A stretch of 64,000 nucleotides of DNA. It comes from Sparassis latifolia. Its lineage: Eukaryota > Basidiomycota > Agaricomycetes > Polyporales > Sparassidaceae. The stretch's first letter is position 1, and each line of letters begins with the position of its first letter. Of this stretch, positions 34,487 through 48,632 are shown piece after piece. A program made the translations under genes and the position numbers. The DNA is taken from the NCBI GenBank assembly GCA_018466975.1, contig CM031556.1, positions 1,426,001 through 1,490,000 on the forward strand. Reading direction: 5' to 3'. A model generated the notes under the pieces. The model was not told the origin of the DNA. It worked only from the letters and a program-made list of their open reading frames with translations, and searched no databases.

Positions 34487-36015
34487 GACGATGAGATAGT
34501 GGATAGAGAAGGAGGTGTGGCGAGGTCTCTGACTCTCGACCGCGAAGACAAAGAAGATGGATTAGGTGAGGATTACAAAGGGATCCAGAGTATGTACTAG
34601 CTGTAAAGAGGACGCGGTGCACGCGCTATATAAAGGCGTCTACAGCGGTTGCTCAGTTGATGGAACTCCAACAAATGATAGCCACTCACAGCCCTCAACG
34701 TTCAACCCTCAGCGCTATCGCTTCGCGAGTGGGATGAATGATCCGCCGTCATCGAGGCCTCTCGCTACCAAGATGTGATGTCGCCCCTCCTCCCTTCGTC
34801 TTGGACAGGCTATCCAACTTGCAGCAAGTCGCAAGCCAGGGCGCCTCAGAACTTGCGATCAGATCACGCTGTCACGATCAGCGTGATGAAACCCATGACT
34901 AAGCACGTTACTTGTCACACTTGAAACTTACTCACCTTCCATACTTGGTCCTCAGTAGCTCCTACCCACAGAAGATTAACGATGGACAACCCTGTCAGAT
35001 GATGTGTCGACATAAAACCATACCCAACGATCAATGCTATTGCGCCGGGTATTTCTGCACCAAAAGCTAACTGAACGTAGTGATTCCGATCCGAGACAAA
35101 GTCTGCGGCTCGGAGTGGGTCACTCACCCATCTCTTCCCTACGAGGTCTTCCTTCTCTATTGTTGCTGGCAGTCCATGGTGGGCTTCAAACAAGGTAGGG
35201 TGTGGATGGTGATGTCACCATATAACTTCGAGCGATGTGCTCGAGACGGCCATCAGCCTCAAACACGACTCGGACTATATGACAGTGTATGAACCCGTCA
35301 ATCATTGTCCGAACTGCAACTGTCGGATTCCACAGTGACCAGCTGCATCTGCATCGCTATTGTGAAGTTTCATCGTACCACGTGGCCAGTAGGTGAGTGA
35401 TCTGCACGCTGTGCAGATGCTGGGGCATCGATCGTTTGCCCCTGTCACCAGGTTACTTGTCGCCGAAGAACCGTCTTGTGGCTGCAGGGCTTTTGTGCTC
35501 GACGATGTGTGGCATGCTTCCACACAGGTGGGAGCACGCGTTTCGGCTACTCTAAGCAACGAGATATCTCACCCCGCCGCGGGAACGCCTCAAGGCCAGC
35601 CGTCTTGAGACGCCATCTCCATTTAGTGCATACCCCGGGTGGAACATGGGTTAGCCTACCCTCGAGCACGTCCGTCGTTCTTCCAATGCAGGTCATCTCT
35701 CCACGTACGCGAAGATGATTGGCCGGTCGAGAGCGGTTCCTGACTAGGAGAGGTTGATGCTGCAGCCAATTGTGTCTTGTTCTCTGGTTTTCGACACCGC
35801 CTTATAGTCTTTAGTGCATTCTTCAGAGCTTAACGGAGGTATTGCAGCGCCATACTAAGGTGCGGAGACAATTTTGCGGCCACACCGGGTTTCATTGTCT
35901 CTCGCCTCTTCGCATTTCTGAGCTACCCCTTTGTGATTGAGTATAAAGGCTGTCGCAATGCGGTCGACGCCCTCACATTTCATTCTTCTGCCTTTTCGGT
36001 CATCCCCCTATCAAC
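34487..36015. other. long intergenic stretch with a possible gene fragment
   Basis: About 1.5 kb holding the kinase promoter and the promoter of the cupredoxin gene. A minus-strand segment at 34915-35193 is open and may be a fragment (separate entry). Otherwise no gene was recognised. Confidence 0.4.
34915..35193 (-). pseudogene. possible gene fragment, unknown family
   Basis: The frame starts MFEAHHGLPATIEKEDLVGK. If a GTGAGT..TTCAG intron is removed after KRW, it continues LAFGAEIPGAIALIVGYGFM and STHHLTGLSIVNLLWVGA, ending before another GTGAGT donor (QVWK). Composition and splice-like signals suggest a decayed or partial gene. No further exons were found downstream on this strand. Family not recognised. 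Confidence 0.25.
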
Positions 36016-37562
36016 ATGTTATTTCCTATCGCTGTTCTTTCTCTCGGTGTTGTCTTTGCCTCTTCTGCCGCTGCTCAGCAGGTTTTTGACGTTACGGTGG
36101 GGAGTTCCAATGGAAGTCTCATCTACACCCCCAGCTCCCTTGTAAGTTACATGGTGCTTAAAAACGCGCATCGTCTCACGAAAATGCTACGTGAAGTCCG
36201 CTGCTGCAGGGGACCAAGTCGTTTTCCACTTCGAGCAAAAGAACCACACAGCCTCACAGTCGACTTTTGAAGATCCCTGCCATCTAGTTGACGGCGGATT
36301 TGACTCCGGGTTGTGAGTACTAGCTTGTTTACATGAACAATTATGCATAGACAAACCGTTCGTTGCAGCATGCCCGTCCCGTCAAACCAGACAAACGATT
36401 TCCCGACGTTTACGGTCACTGTCAATGATGTACGCCAAATATTATCGTGTGACTCTCCGATAATTTTTTAATTGACAAATTTGTCTAACAGACCAATCCT
36501 GTCTGGGTTTACTGCCGCCAAGCCGCGAACACTCCCCAGAGTCACTGCGGTAATGGAATGGTCTTCGCTGTGAACCCTGGACCCGATGGTTCCTCCAACT
36601 CGTTCGCCAACTATCTGCAGAACGCTTTGAATCAGGGTGCTGCATTGAAGTCATCGGTCTCGTCCTCTGCTGCGTCTACTGTGTCTGCTGCCTGGACCAC
36701 CGCCGCGTATGGTGGCGTCACCATCCCCGCCCAGCCGACGCCCATCGTAGTTACGGAGACAATCACAGTTCAGGGATCATCATGGGTCTCGGTGTACCCG
36801 TCGTACATTGGCTCCCCAGAGCCCACGCCTGTCTCCCTACAGGGCGCAGTCCACACCGTCGTTGTCGGCGGCGCCAATGGTGAGCTCACTTACACGCCGT
36901 CGAATATTACGGCCCAGCCTCGAGATACGGTCGTCTTCGAGTTGTGAGTGTCGCGTTCGAATTCATGATGACAGAGACACTCATCCGTGTGCATGATCGC
37001 AGCCACCAGAAAAATCACACCGCGACTCAGTCCTCCTTCCCTGATCCTTGCCGTATTCTGACGAACGCTACCACTGATCAGGTCATCGGCTTGGACTCCG
37101 GATTGTGCGCGTCTTGACCCGATTTCTTAATCGCACAACAGCTGACTTTTGAGTCCCCAGTCGACCAGTGGCTGCTAATGCGACCGAGTTCCCCACATGG
37201 AACTTCACCGTCAACGACACCGCTCCCACATGGTTCTACGTAAGCGTTCTCCTCTTTCCAAGCTCGTCTTCGTGTTGAAATCGTGCAAACAGTGCAAGCA
37301 GCACACCCCGACCGGTGCCAGCCACTGTGGTTCAGGAATGGTTTTTGCCGTGAACGCAGTCGCGGACAGCCCGCGCAACTTCTCAGCGTTCCAGGAGCTC
37401 GCGATGGAACTCAACGGCACCAATGCCAACAGCAGCTCCGGTTCAGGCTCAGGGTCCGGCTCTGCCTCTGGTTCCTCATCCAATAGTGCTGAGGCAAGCT
37501 TCGGCGCTCAGCTCGCGTTCGCGCTCGGCTCGGTGCTCGCTGTCGCCGTTGCACTTTTGTGA
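36016..37562 (+). CDS. GPI-anchored protein with two cupredoxin domains
   Basis: Exons 36016-36141, 36197-36312, 36369-36429, 36492-36943, 37003-37104, 37161-37239 and 37293-37562 give 401 residues. A signal peptide (LFPIAVLSLGVVFASSAAAQ) is followed by two plastocyanin-like domains of the fungal extracellular type. Domain 1 ends VWVYCRQAANTPQSHCGNGM and domain 2 ends WFYCKQHTPTGASHCGSGM. Each has the upstream QKNHTA histidine and the Cys..His..Met pattern of copper ligands. A Ser/Gly-rich stretch with many Ser, then AQLAFALGSVLAVAVALL, looks like a GPI-attachment signal. Intron phases at equivalent places in the two domains point to internal duplication. It would act at the cell surface; substrate unknown. 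Confidence 0.88.
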
Positions 37563-37986
37563 ACGACTAATAACTCTGACGCTTTTACTTTACCGTCTTC
37601 ATATTTACCGCTCGTTTTAGCTACATGCTGCTCGGTCGTTGTTGGGGTTGCTGTACTAGGACTCGGACAGACTATATCAGATATCTTGTGTATCGGATAC
37701 CTCGACGATCACTACATTATTTCCACGGGTGAGCGCTGGTGTTGCGTCTTGTGGATATTTGGGCGAGCGTCAGTCTGAGGCCTGAACGAGAGCACATCAA
37801 ACAACTTGCACTGCGTACAGGGACGGTCAGATAATGTACGTGTTGGATAAGATTACAAAGAAGGCTACCTACAGAATGAACAGATCAACACCAATAAATC
37901 AGACAACATAACGGTCAAATTTTGGACACAACGCGTGTCCTACCGTCATGTGCGGGCCAGTAAAGAAGTCAGAAGGGGAAGGAATC
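37563..37986. other. intergenic, convergent 3' ends
   Basis: About 420 bases between the cupredoxin gene and CBF5. Nothing recognised. Confidence 0.5.
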
Positions 37987-39833
<1,847 letters not shown>

Positions 39834-40056
39834 GGTTGTCTGAAGTTTTCAGCAAACCTGCAAGTCGCCGAGATCGCGCCGCTGAGACTCCTAATTACGA
39901 ATATGAGTGTGGGAAAATACAGGTTAGCGGGCATCTCCGACCCGTGGTAAACGATCGGTGCAACTGTACAGTACACTGGCACGTGACAATTCGCACAATT
40001 TACCTGCACGAAACGGTTGCTCACTTTCACCTCAAGAGTCCGTGCCACCCGTCAAG

Positions 40057-40662
40057 ATGGTCAGTTTCCAGTACCGCTTTGCTGAGTCCACTTCTCAGTA
40101 GGCTTATACTGGATTTCTCTCTTTGTGCTCCATGAAATAGCCCAAAGCCGCCTCCGGAAAAGCTGCTGCTTCCAAGCACAAGTTTGTCATTGACTACTCT
40201 CGTCCAGCGGGCGATGGTGTCTTTGACGGTGCGGCCTTCGAGAAGTTCTTGCACGACCGCATCAAGGTCGACGGCAAGACCGGTCAGCTTGGCGAGAGCG
40301 TCAAGATCACTCGTGATGGTGCGCCCATGACCTCGGGCTCATTCACCCTCTTGACGATTGAACCATTTTCAGCCGACACTAAGATTACCGTGACTTCGAA
40401 CATTCCCTTGTCCAAACGGTATCTCAAGTACCTCACGAAAAAGTTCCTCAAGAAGAACACACTCCGTGACTGGATTCGGTGTGTATTTGCTGTTACTTGC
40501 GCTACGTCTACTAATGCAAAACATGCTCAGCGTGGTCGCCTCGTCAAAAGACTCATACCAGCTCCGCTTCTACAACATCCAGTGCGTACTTCTTAGTCCA
40601 TAATATCACATTGTGCTGATGCCTCGAGCAGGAGCGGTGCTGATGATGAGGACGAGGACTAG
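40057..40662 (+). CDS. RPL22: 60S ribosomal protein L22 (eL22)
   Basis: Exons 40057-40059 (ATG only), 40141-40318, 40373-40478, 40531-40581 and 40632-40662 give 122 residues. Conserved parts are [74 protein letters not shown] and [10 protein letters not shown], with an acidic tail DDEDED. Splitting after the start codon is common in fungal ribosomal protein genes. The second intron must be removed to join TRDA to DTKITV; read through, the segment would code for a non-conserved insert. Confidence 0.95.
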
Positions 40663-40895
40663 ATCCGTCGTACGATTCATGTCGTTGTCCTGTCTTGTTG
40701 TAGGAAGCATTCATGCAACCCATATATGTTGCTTATGTCTTATAGTCGTGGCATAATATAGTTGCTGTAAGGAGCAAAAACTGAAGGCATCCTGGTGTAC
40801 GCGTGCTACATGCTACATATTTCACACACCTGTGAAGGGTGGTAGCGTCCTCGAGATTCGCACAGACAGAAGACCAGTGTAAACAATACCGAGAT

Positions 40896-43800
40896 TCATG
40901 TATTCCTGTTGTGTATCACGACCGTAACCCCATCTTGGTTCTCTAAGGGATCGTTTACCTTGAACTTTCCCAGCACCATCATGGCGAGATCGTTCCACAG
41001 CACCTGAGACTCTAACAGAGGTTTGCTACGCATTTGGGTTGCCAGCAGTGAGCTAATCTGCGCGCGCAAAACCTTGAGGGCGATGCCTGACTTCGGGGTG
41101 ATGCGAAACTTGATCTTGCGATCGATGTACACAACGTCGGACGCAAGCTACGAGAACATGTGTGATCGTGGACGGGATCAACCTGGGGGGTTTTGCTTAC
41201 CTTAAATTCCGCCTCTCCGCAAAGAAGTAGGAGGGATATATCGTCCACCGGCCCCGTCTCCCAAGCATACAATTTCTTGGAATGCCTGTAAAGTGTCGAG
41301 TATCACTAAATCGTCGGATTGTATGCAATCGATTCGCTCACATCAGTGTGAAGTAGCATAAGTGATTCACCCCGAAGTCCTTGGGTTTCCTACGGAAGTT
41401 GACGGAGGAAGGGTGGAAGAACGCCGCCTGGTTGTTTGTGATGGTGCGCATCCCGCCTTGCATCGGGTCGACCGCCAGTATTTTGGGATACAGACCTGCT
41501 GTCAGGGCAGCATTGAACAGAAAGACGTTCGACGAGTTCAAATCAAGCTCTGCAGGAACAGCGACGAAACGTGTTCTGTTACGGGTGAAGCGTGCCCTGT
41601 GGGTACTGTTAAATCGGACGCCCCAACCGAGTAATTACGAAACCAACCTGCTCAATTCCAGAACAAATGCCTTATCAACTTGTATGAATGAGGAGTCGAC
41701 CAAGTAGCTACAAAGCGGTCATCGGTGAATGCGAAGTGATCAAACGTTCATATAGATAATCATACCCCAGGAATTGCTGTCGCAGTTCTTCGATCTGTTG
41801 CAAGTTCTACCGCAGAGAAATGGAAAAGTGAATATTTTCCCCGTCATCTCACAGACAAGGCCGCTTACCTGATGGCTCAAGTAAGTTGACTTGCAGAACT
41901 TGCGGGCAACGCCATTTGCACAAGCCCGGCGCCAGCTGGCGAACGCGTTATGAAGCGTGAGGAAATCGGAGTTTTCTGAACCATCTCAACATTTGGCAAG
42001 CCGACGAGGACGAGCAGGTGCTTACCGACTTGGAACGAGAGCTTCGCACGATCGGCCTCTTTCTCCAAGCCAAGCGGAGAAAGGAAGGGGGACTTGGAGT
42101 TCAGAGTAGCCGCAACAGTGAGAGCCGGATCCAAACATCGGAAGAGTGTCGCGATCAGCAAGAACTTCCCAAGATGCACATCCGTAGGTAGCTTGCTCAA
42201 CAAGCGGCCCATAGGCGTAATTTCTTCATTTAGAGTGAGGGCACGAACCTGCAACAATTCTATCAGTTGTGTAACAAGGCAGAGATCGGTACAAGAAGCC
42301 CTACTTCGACCAATGAAGAAACGGCCCTTTGGATGTTGACAGGCAGAGGGGGATCCAGAGCACGCGAGAGGACGTCTTCTACAGAGGAACCCAGTTTAAC
42401 CTTCATAATCTTGATGCGTAATGCAAGATCGCTGAGGCTCAGCCGCATCATCTCTGGGTCGGGATGTTGCGCCAGCTAATCACCACGGTAAGTTTGTTTT
42501 GATCAGGTAAGGTGCTCAAACGTACCTTAGTATCATGCCTCAATTTTGTGAAAAGGTGGAAACAGAGCCCTGACTGCACTCGCCCTGCACGTCCACGTCT
42601 CTGAGCAGCATTACTTTTTGCCACGAAGGTCTCGATCAAACGACTGATTTGACGTTTCTCGTCGAACCTGGAATATACAACGAAATCAATGTCAGGTCAC
42701 AGGCACGTCACATACAATAAAAGCTAACCTCATTTCACGATGCTTTCCAGTGTCGATTACACAAGTGATGTCAGGAATGGTGATGCCGGTCTCAGCGATA
42801 TTCGTAGCTGTGCCAACACGTGAGGCTAATTAAAGGGTCTGCAGGGTTGCGAGCGAACCTATGACAATTTTCCGGATGCCCTGAGGAGGAATATCGAACA
42901 CTGCGCCCTGATTTTCACTGGAGATCATAGAATGGAGAGGGTAGAGCTTGAACTGCAGCTCTGAACCAAAATAGCGGTGCTCGGACAGGATGTCGTTCAA
43001 TCTGCGAATCTCTCCCATGCCGGGCATGAAGATCAAGATAGCCGCAGAATAGGTAGTGTAGGTTGGATCCTCAATACACAGCCGCTCCAACAAGCGGACA
43101 ATGAGATCGTAAGGGATGACACGTTCATCCAGCAAGTTGACGGTGGAAACGGTGTTAGGAGAGTAGCGTTTCTCCAGTTTCACGTTATCCTGTTCGGCCT
43201 CTTCGTCTTCATCATCTGCGGGGGCCGTATCTTCTGACCAATCCACTTTGGCTTTGCTCTGATTAAATTTGTCCTTTCCTGGGGATTGAAGGTCATATGA
43301 GGTAAGCGGAGAAAGGCAGGACAGCAGACGACGTACCACGTCTAGCATAAGGTGAACTTTCGGTGATCTTCCACCGGGTAAATTCTACCGCATCCTCTAA
43401 GTACCGGACATCAACGGGGAAAGTCCTTCCAGGAACGTAAAGGATTGGACAACCGCCAAAGTAGTCGGATATCTTGTCAGCATCCACAGTCGCTGACATG
43501 AGCACAACTCTGTTGCAGGACTCAGCATCTTGACAAGAGAGTATGGCAAGAGGGCACTACAAGAAACTCACTTCAGATTGGGACGTTCTCGTAGCAAAGA
43601 TTTGAGCACAATGAGTAGGAAGTCAGATTCAATGGTACGTTCATGAACCTGAGATTGCTCTGAGCATATTCACCATTCCAGGTGCGATGCACAAACCTCG
43701 TCAATGATAATGTGCTGGAAGGCAAAATAAGTATTCCGCTGCGTCAATTTGATACTCGTACTGACCGTGATCTCGTCAAATGCAGTGCCTTGTCCTCCTT

Positions 43801-46468
43801 GTCCACTTCCACCCTCCAGCATTCGTAACGCAATACCGTTCGTAACAAATGCCAAGCGTGTTCGACTGGTAATATTGCTCTCCAGCCGGATCGAGTACCC
43901 CACGATGGAGCCGAGGGTGCCCACAGCACCAGGAACCTCGCCCAACTCACGCGATACTCGCTGTGCAAGAGATATAGCGGAAATTCGGCGAGGTTCCGTG
44001 CAATAGATCTTGCAATCTCTCCCTAGCGCGAGCTGGTGTTCCAGGATGAAGGCTGGAACTTGAGTTGACTTCCCACTTAACGGAGACATAAACGAGTGTA
44101 AGAATATCAGCCATTCACGTGACTCACCACCCAGTTTCACCACTTAGAACTAGTATCTGAGACCTGTCAAGAATAGAGGTAATTTCGCCGCGATACCTGG
44201 CAATCGGGAGTTGCTCTCGTTGACGCTAAGGGCGAAGGATGTTGAGTACCTGGAATATCCACACGTACTAAATGATACTCACGAGCATATCCTGGTAAGG
44301 AGCGCTAGCTTGTCTGGTCCTGAACCCAGCTTTGATTTGCTCTGGAGTGAGGTCATTGCTTTGACCAACATTTGGGATAACGGGCAAGTCCTTCCTGTCG
44401 AAAACATCTCTGGATACCTTGCTGTTAGCCTGTGGGAGCATCTATGAACATGCACACGCTTCACGGAGAAGTACCAAAGAGTACCAAAGAGCTCACCTTG
44501 CGGTCGACGTTCATCTTGGGCTCTATGATGACCCGCAACTTGGCCCATACGCTACGGTTGACGGCATCGTTCGTGACCTTTCTTTTTTGCTCCAGTTCGT
44601 CCCATAAATCTCGGTATATGGCAGGCAGCAACCTGAACGTCGTCTGACTACTTACGCCCATGGATCCAATGCAGGCAAAACCGTCTGATCTGGGGAAGGT
44701 CAATGCATGCATAGCGATGGTGGAAATATATTGCTCGGCCTGAGACATATCATGGCAAGCAATATCATCCATGCTCCATCCTTGTGTCTTGCCTCCCTCC
44801 CAGTGTATCTCAACGGCGGCCCTCTTTGCACGACTGAGTCCGGAGATACACTGGTATGAAATGGCCGCGAATCTGTCGACTTTGTGTACGACTTCAGATA
44901 ACAATGATCTCGGTGTCCGGCCAGACCAGTGTTTAGGTAGAGCCATGTCGCGAACAGCGACAGTGACACCGCGATCGGAAACTTCTGTCTCGGGCATCGC
45001 CTCTAGGAGCTCGAATAATCCTCCGTTCGACTCCTCATCCTCGTTGTCGAAGATATCAGAACTTGTATCCCCGACAACTGAGGGAGGGGGTTCTTTCTCG
45101 GGCGGACGGTTCCTGCAACGCTCTAACGACAGTAAAGTCTGGACGACGGGGACTTCACCACGCAATCTGGATCGCAGGGCAGCTGCATCCGCCTTCTCGC
45201 GTTCAATACGAAACTGGGCTTCAGCTTCCTCCTGATCGAAGAAATAGTCCTTCTTCACGTCTTCCAAACGTTTCTGCAAACCCCGCAGGAAAGCAGCATC
45301 TCGAGTTTCATCAGGCTGTCTTCTATGTGTGGTTAGGTCAGAAATTTGCAACTTTAGTCTTATAAATTCAGCATTGGCGTCATCCGTAGGCGACTGTCGC
45401 CCATGGTCAGAGAATAACGGTGTGTGAGTTCCACCTATGTCAGTCTCTTCTGGCATACCGTCGTCGTAATGTAACGAGGTCAGTGAAGCGCTGGTTGTAG
45501 GCTCAAACACCGAGATGTCTGGGTTCAGGCGTCGGGAAGACGAAGATACACCATGAGATGAGTAACCAGACACTGATGATGGTAGTACCGGAGTGAGAGA
45601 AGTCCGAGGTGACTGAGGAGTGTTGATCGTCGGTGTCTTGGGTTCACTTGCTGCTCTCGATCCTGATATTACACGTTGAGAATAGGATTACGATGACATA
45701 AGTCGAGAATATACAGACCGTTTTGCAAACCAAGTTCTTCTTCTGCGCAATGAAGGTGAAGCTGATAAAACGGCCTAATTAAACAGCCGCATATTACGCG
45801 AAGATAGATGAGAACATACCCAAGCAAATGCTTCATCTAAATCAACCCCTTCTGTAGCCCTGAGACATTCTTCAACTCTGTCTTCAGAGAAACCTAATCG
45901 TCTAAGAACTCCATATGTAATCGCAAGGCGAGCAATGGCCTTCTCTTCGGTCTCATCCAGAGCCCTCTTTACTTCAGGAGGATTAGAATTTTCCAATAGC
46001 AAACGTAGAACAGATTCACCTCCAGCGTGATCAGATTCAAGAGCCAAAGAAAGTACTCTATCAACTAATCTACTGTCCCAGTCAAGGCGAACCAGCGTTT
46101 CTGAGAACCGTTGCTCTTGCTTGATCGCCTAGAGGGAATATGCATAGTGCTCAAGAAAGTCTAGTGAACATACACACCTTGATTGTCCGCACAATATCCT
46201 TTTCCGTTTTATCTTGTAATTTGTCTACCAAAAGCTGCAGAGATTCTTCCTCGTGCTTGTCCAAGTCGTAATCGTCCGTTGGGGCTTGAGCAAGCTCACC
46301 ACCGACGGGAGTTGTCCTGATCACGTCTTTAACGATTGGCGCCGCGTCGATGGTCTCAGAGATGTCAACTCCATCTTCCTCTGCCGGTAGAACAACCTTC
46401 TTGGGAACAGAAGTAGTCGCAAACCCCCTCGCGACGGCCTTGAGCTGCGTCTTCTTCTTCTTGGCCAT
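40896..46468 (-). CDS. DHX29: DHX29-like DEAH-box RNA helicase
   Basis: Twenty-one reverse-strand exons: 46178-46468, 45820-46128, 45719-45761, 44497-45662, 44283-44441, 44128-44213, 43766-44075, 43697-43738, 43572-43648, 43337-43509, 42859-43278, 42729-42807, 42526-42667, 42305-42475, 42026-42248, 41869-41975, 41766-41806, 41648-41707, 41342-41605, 41201-41285 and 40896-41147. They give 1499 residues, all in phase. The N-terminus has a UBA-like region ([20 protein letters not shown]). The helicase core shows motif I GETGCGKSTQ, motif Ia [15 protein letters not shown], motif II as DEVH (across an intron), motif III SAT and motif [10 protein letters not shown]. Winged-helix, ratchet and OB-fold regions follow ([15 protein letters not shown]). 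The N-terminal extension and UBA-like part fit DHX29/Ucp12, which helps ribosomes scan structured mRNA leaders; DHX36/DHX57 types are alternatives. Confidence 0.9.
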
Positions 46469-47441
46469 GCCTGACGGACGAAGGACAGTGAGATGTCGCC
46501 TTTACTAGGGCACTTCTTTATGGCTAAGCTCCCATCTGCGACAAAACGCTGCTTCGACGACCTAGGAGATGGATGGCCTTGTATAGGAACAAACTGTTTG
46601 ACCAGGGTTTTTGTAGGTGTTAGTTCAGCCAAAGATAAGAGACTAGCCAAGGGTAAAAGCGAGTGCAAGGAGCATGGGTTTGCGAGAATCAACACATGTA
46701 GGGTAGCGAGCGAGTGCTTCACGACGCGGCCACTTGTCGAAATCTTCAAGTACGCGGCCCGGAATTTGCCGACCCAAGACGCCACCATCCCGAAAACCTG
46801 GGGCCGCCGGAGGCAAAACGCTCAATCTTCGACGCCCGAAAATACCCAAAAAGTCATCGAAAGTTGGGTGTGGAACACCCCCCGCCGCCGGAGGTTGGGT
46901 CCAGAACCCCCGAAGTTGGCTGGCGGAACGGACCTGAAATTTAGATATATGTGGTGGTTTGGGGGGAAATTTCTCATATCTTGATTCACAAAGCCTGGGT
47001 TTTGTAAGGCACTCAGGCCATACAGTAGATGTCTTCTGGAAATTAATTGTGACGAATGGCTTGCAGAAGCCGGCGCTCCACTTGCTTATACGGCTTCCAT
47101 TTTTGGAACAATGGTGTTCTCACTACCTCGTTACCTCCTTCAATTGTGCGCTCGGAAACTGTTGCTGTGGACTTGGTCTATTGTTTTTTTCAGTTCATCC
47201 CATATACAATGCACACGGAGCTGTCACTGACCACGTTCTCACTGGATAACACGACTGCTATTTAAGATGCTGCATCATGCTCGCCTGCTCCTCCAACTCG
47301 CTCGCGATCCCCGTCTTTGCTCTGTGAGTAGCGGGTAGAAGTCTTTGGTCAACTGTCCAGATATATTCCATTCTTTAGACGTTCTCGTTCTAGCTGGTCT
47401 AATTTTTCTGGCATCCAATCGAAGTTCAGGCTCTAGTCACG
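46469..47441. other. intergenic with GC-rich repeated segment
   Basis: Nearly 1 kb without a recognised gene. Between about 46740 and 46980 the sequence is unusually rich in CCG and GGG runs and repeats short words: CCGCCGGAGG occurs twice (about 46805 and 46887), and AAGTTGG twice. It may be part of a degenerate mobile element or a CpG-rich promoter. The rest holds the divergent promoters of DHX29 and the SUR7-like gene. Confidence 0.4.
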
Positions 47442-48367
47442 ATGATTGCAGGCGTGTCGAAAGCTATCACTCAGCACCTGGCACCGGTGTTGGCTCTGAC
47501 GTCTCTCTTACTCATTCTCTTCTCCTACTTGGCACCCGTGGTCATGTTGTCATCTCGAGTCGCGTTGCTCAGTGTCACTCCGTCAACGTCTTTGGTCCAA
47601 TCAAACTCCTCGCAGGGGTTGGATGGACCGACCGTTTTCATGGGCGCCCTCGGTGAGCAGGACACTTTAGAGGAGTATAATCATTCCTCATTCACTTTCA
47701 GGGTCGTGCTATCGACCAAACAAGGAGACAGGACTCGTCTGCACTTCTCCTACAGTCTCTCCCACATACAGTATGTTTTCAGACTGTACTTCATCCATTT
47801 CATAAGCTCTCACACTAATCGCGGGAAAGACCTTTCTGTCCTTCCTGCCAATGCCCCGGATCTTTTGACGTCTCCCCCATCCACGAGCTCGGCATTCATA
47901 GCTGTTTCCCTCGCATTCAGCTTCTTATTTTTCTTCATGTTCACGCTCACGACACACCGAGCCCACCTGGGAAGAGCTGGTGCACCATTTGAGAAACCCA
48001 TGGTCCAACGCGCTACTGCCTGGATTGGTTTCATGGGCTTCATTATCGGTATGACGCACAATTCCCCATTTTGCCATCGTACGCTCACTGATGTTGTACA
48101 GGACTCACCTCGTTCCTTGTCATTTACATGTGGTTTGGAAAAGCCGTGCAAGATTTCAACGACGACATCTCGAAAACAGGTTCCGGTGCTCCTGAACTTA
48201 TCGCCGCTACCAGTAACGGCTTTGTCAGTGAGTGTTGTGTCCAGTTTCGATCTAGCAGATGTTGACTAGTGCACCCAGTGGTGTGGGTCGGATACTCTTT
48301 CTATGCTGTCCCCCTTGTCTGTGCTTTGGCCAAACTCCACATCGCAGCGACCGCAGGCAAAGTTTAA
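47442..48367 (+). CDS. SUR7/PalI-family four-helix membrane protein
   Basis: Exons 47442-47652, 47702-47770, 47830-48048, 48102-48227 and 48279-48367 give 237 residues. There are four hydrophobic segments: LAPVLALTSLLLILFSYLAP near the start, AFIAVSLAFSFLFFFMFTL, WIGFMGFIIGLTSFLVIYMW and VWVGYSFYAVPLVCALAKLH. A large extracellular loop after the first helix has a Cys-containing stretch GSCYRPNKETGLVC, as in claudin-like SUR7/PalI proteins. In yeast Sur7 marks eisosomes at the plasma membrane, and PalI is a pH-sensing helper. The subgroup cannot be told. Confidence 0.7.
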
Positions 48368-48632
48368 TCTTGCGTCCCGAGTCACAGATCCCCACGATCG
48401 TCACGTATTGGAAAGAACATTTCACTGGCAACGAATGGACATCCCATTGTATTAAAGATTATACCATTGTATCACATCTATTTTAGCAGAGTATACTTAA
48501 TACCAGTTGGTATATCAATTACTCCTGCCGTCCAGCATCGATTCTCATCTGAACATTTACACTTGGATATGGGAAGCGACAATGATCGCAAAGATACATA
48601 ACAGACATGATGATATGCCGAATACAACAGCA

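Noticed and set aside
44470..44489. Direct repeat AGTACCAAAG twice
   Set aside because: It is a 10-bp repeat within an intron of the DHX29-like gene with no further copies; no meaning can be supported.
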